A stretch of DNA of 64,000 bases from Stichopus chloronotus (taxonomy: Eukaryota > Echinodermata > Holothuroidea > Aspidochirotida > Stichopodidae): positions 19,971,009 through 20,035,008 of the forward strand of contig CM037838.1 of NCBI GenBank assembly GCA_021234535.1. Direction: 5' to 3'. Shown piece by piece: positions 62,519-64,000 of the stretch. The position numbers were made by a program, and so were the translations under genes. The notes below the pieces were generated by a model that saw only the letters and a list, made by a program, of their open reading frames with translations, searched no databases and was not told where the DNA came from. Position 1 is the first letter of the stretch. The number at the start of each line of letters is the position of its first letter.

Positions 62519-64000
62519 CTGCAAAGATTTGTTATAAAGATGTGATGAGGCAGGTGAACCATGACAAAAATAGAGAGAGGTAATGTTTCATGTCTTTTGA
62601 AGGTGAATGAAAAGTTTGATTAAGGGGGCTATAAAGAGAAATGGGAAGAGGCACGGCTTGAAGGTAAAAACATTCTGTGAGAGACAAATGAACAAAGGAA
62701 CAAAGGAGCAAATGAATAAAGGACTGAAGGAATGAATTAAGAATGAACAAAAACAAATTTATGAAGGTTGCCACCCTTTAAATACTACCCCATTTAAGTA
62801 TATGTATCTACTATTACTTTGGATAACTATATCATCAAGTAAATGCCTACAGAAAAAAAAAAAAAACAAATAAAAGCACTTGGAGGGTAGGCCTCATCAG
62901 TCCCTTATGTTTTGTCTGGATACATATCAACGTTGAAAACGTAGAAAGGCTTGGAACAACAATTTAAACTAGAGCACCATTGGTGTGGAGGCTCATACCT
63001 GAATAACATGAAGATAACATTTACATATCAGTATATGGTATCATAATCATAGGAATCACCAGAAGTATCATTATATTGAATCACCAACATTGCATGTGCA
63101 AGAAAATCTGTAGAGCTGCATAATTTGCAGAATATCATAAACTACAGAACAAACAGCGCAGAAGTTGGATCTTTGTCAATATATTAGTGATAACTTTGAT
63201 GAGCACCACCAAATTACAATGCTTATAATTGTGTCACTTGTCAACTTTCACATCCAATGGTTATGAAACTGTCATTTTTGTACATTTCTACCTGGTTTTG
63301 TATTAGCTGTGAGCATACGAATTAGTGCTTATGTGAAAATTATGTTATGCTGTCAAACCGGTTTGTGCCAGTGATTCATAAAAAGTTGTTGGACTGTTCA
63401 GATGACGAAATCTAACAAATAAATAGAATATCAATCACGTACAGGGTACCAATCAACGACGGATGGCAAAACAGAAGTTGGAAAATATCTTAAATGGACT
63501 CAGGTATACCATATTTGGAACAGAGATCTGCATATTTATTGAGTGAACTTGAAGTACAAAATTCAACAAAAGACTCTTTGTTGACTTACTATAAGACAGG
63601 TATTGAGTATAAACCATGGAGTGCTTTAGTTTGGTGAAATTATAAATCTGGAAGGTACATACAAGACCTCTCACTTTTTTCAAGAGAGAGCAATTGACTA
63701 TTTGGACATATGCCATCTGCATAATACTTGCTTGTGTAGGACTTTTGGCCCATACCAACACTTGTACTAGCAAAAATTTTATAAAGGTGGGGGCTGAGAG
63801 ACCTCTCAATGTTCACGGTTTCATAATTTGGTGGTTCATCTTCAGTTTCTTCTTTGATTCTGTACCGACACATTGCTACATACTGTACGTAGCTAGTTAA
63901 ACCAATCTCTAATCCGTAAAAAACCAGAATGCCAAAATGCATTGTGGTTTCGATGGTTCTCAATAATGAAATGTTATCTCATTTCTTTGTGCACAGGTAA
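62519..64000 (-). other. Presumed FAM20B upstream intron
   Basis: No FAM20B N-terminal exon was recognised. Two opposed open frames near 63640-63963 have no family motif. An imperfect 'aatgaacaaagg' repeat sits at about 62685-62735. Confidence 0.45.

Noticed and set aside
63453..63963. Two overlapping open frames of about 107-118 codons on the - strand, with a hydrophobic frame opposite
   Set aside because: No recognisable family, no splice sites consistent with FAM20B phase, and the hydrophobic reading reflects T-rich sequence.

Overview
This is a stretch of animal nuclear DNA. Genes are split by GT-AG introns of about 0.3 to 3 kb, there are no operons, the background is AT-rich, and repeats and small non-autonomous DNA transposons fill introns and intergenic space. 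Family content (a motile-cilium docking gene, FAM20B, C12orf57, an SLC27A acyl-CoA synthetase) together with a dispersed roughly 145-bp repeat suggests a marine invertebrate deuterostome, perhaps an echinoderm. The species assignment is inference.

Layout. (1) About 3.2-11.7 kb, + strand: the C-terminal 403 codons of a fatty-acid transport protein (SLC27A1/A4 type) in eight exons; the N-terminal exons are missing and probably lie left of the window. (2) 19.4-23.1 kb, - strand: a complete three-exon C12orf57 (protein C10) gene of 117 codons. (3) 27.9-35.2 kb, - strand: a WD40 beta-propeller gene with four well-supported exons, one tentative 5' exon, and two single-position reading-frame breaks. 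(4) 40.6-52.5 kb, + strand: ODAD3/CCDC151, an outer dynein arm docking subunit, complete in 13 exons apart from one frame break in exon 2. (5) 56.9-62.5 kb, - strand: the C-terminal four exons of FAM20B, the Golgi xylose kinase; its 5' exons lie right of the window.

The genes do not form a pathway. Between and inside them are several non-autonomous transposon families recognisable by terminal inverted repeats and target duplications: TTAA-flanked elements (three families, five copies), hAT-like elements starting CAGTGGCG with 8-bp duplications, a Harbinger-like element with about 45-bp ends and a TTA duplication, and a Helitron/HINE-like element built from tandem 145-bp units. There are also several minisatellites, hairpins and long G/C homopolymers.

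I found no prokaryote-type system, CRISPR array, rRNA, convincing tRNA, virus or toxin gene. The observations most worth checking are the three frame breaks in otherwise conserved genes (one coincides with a new splice acceptor that would restore the frame), the TTAA elements (one family as an inverted pair within the WD40 gene), and the tandem-repeat mobile element.
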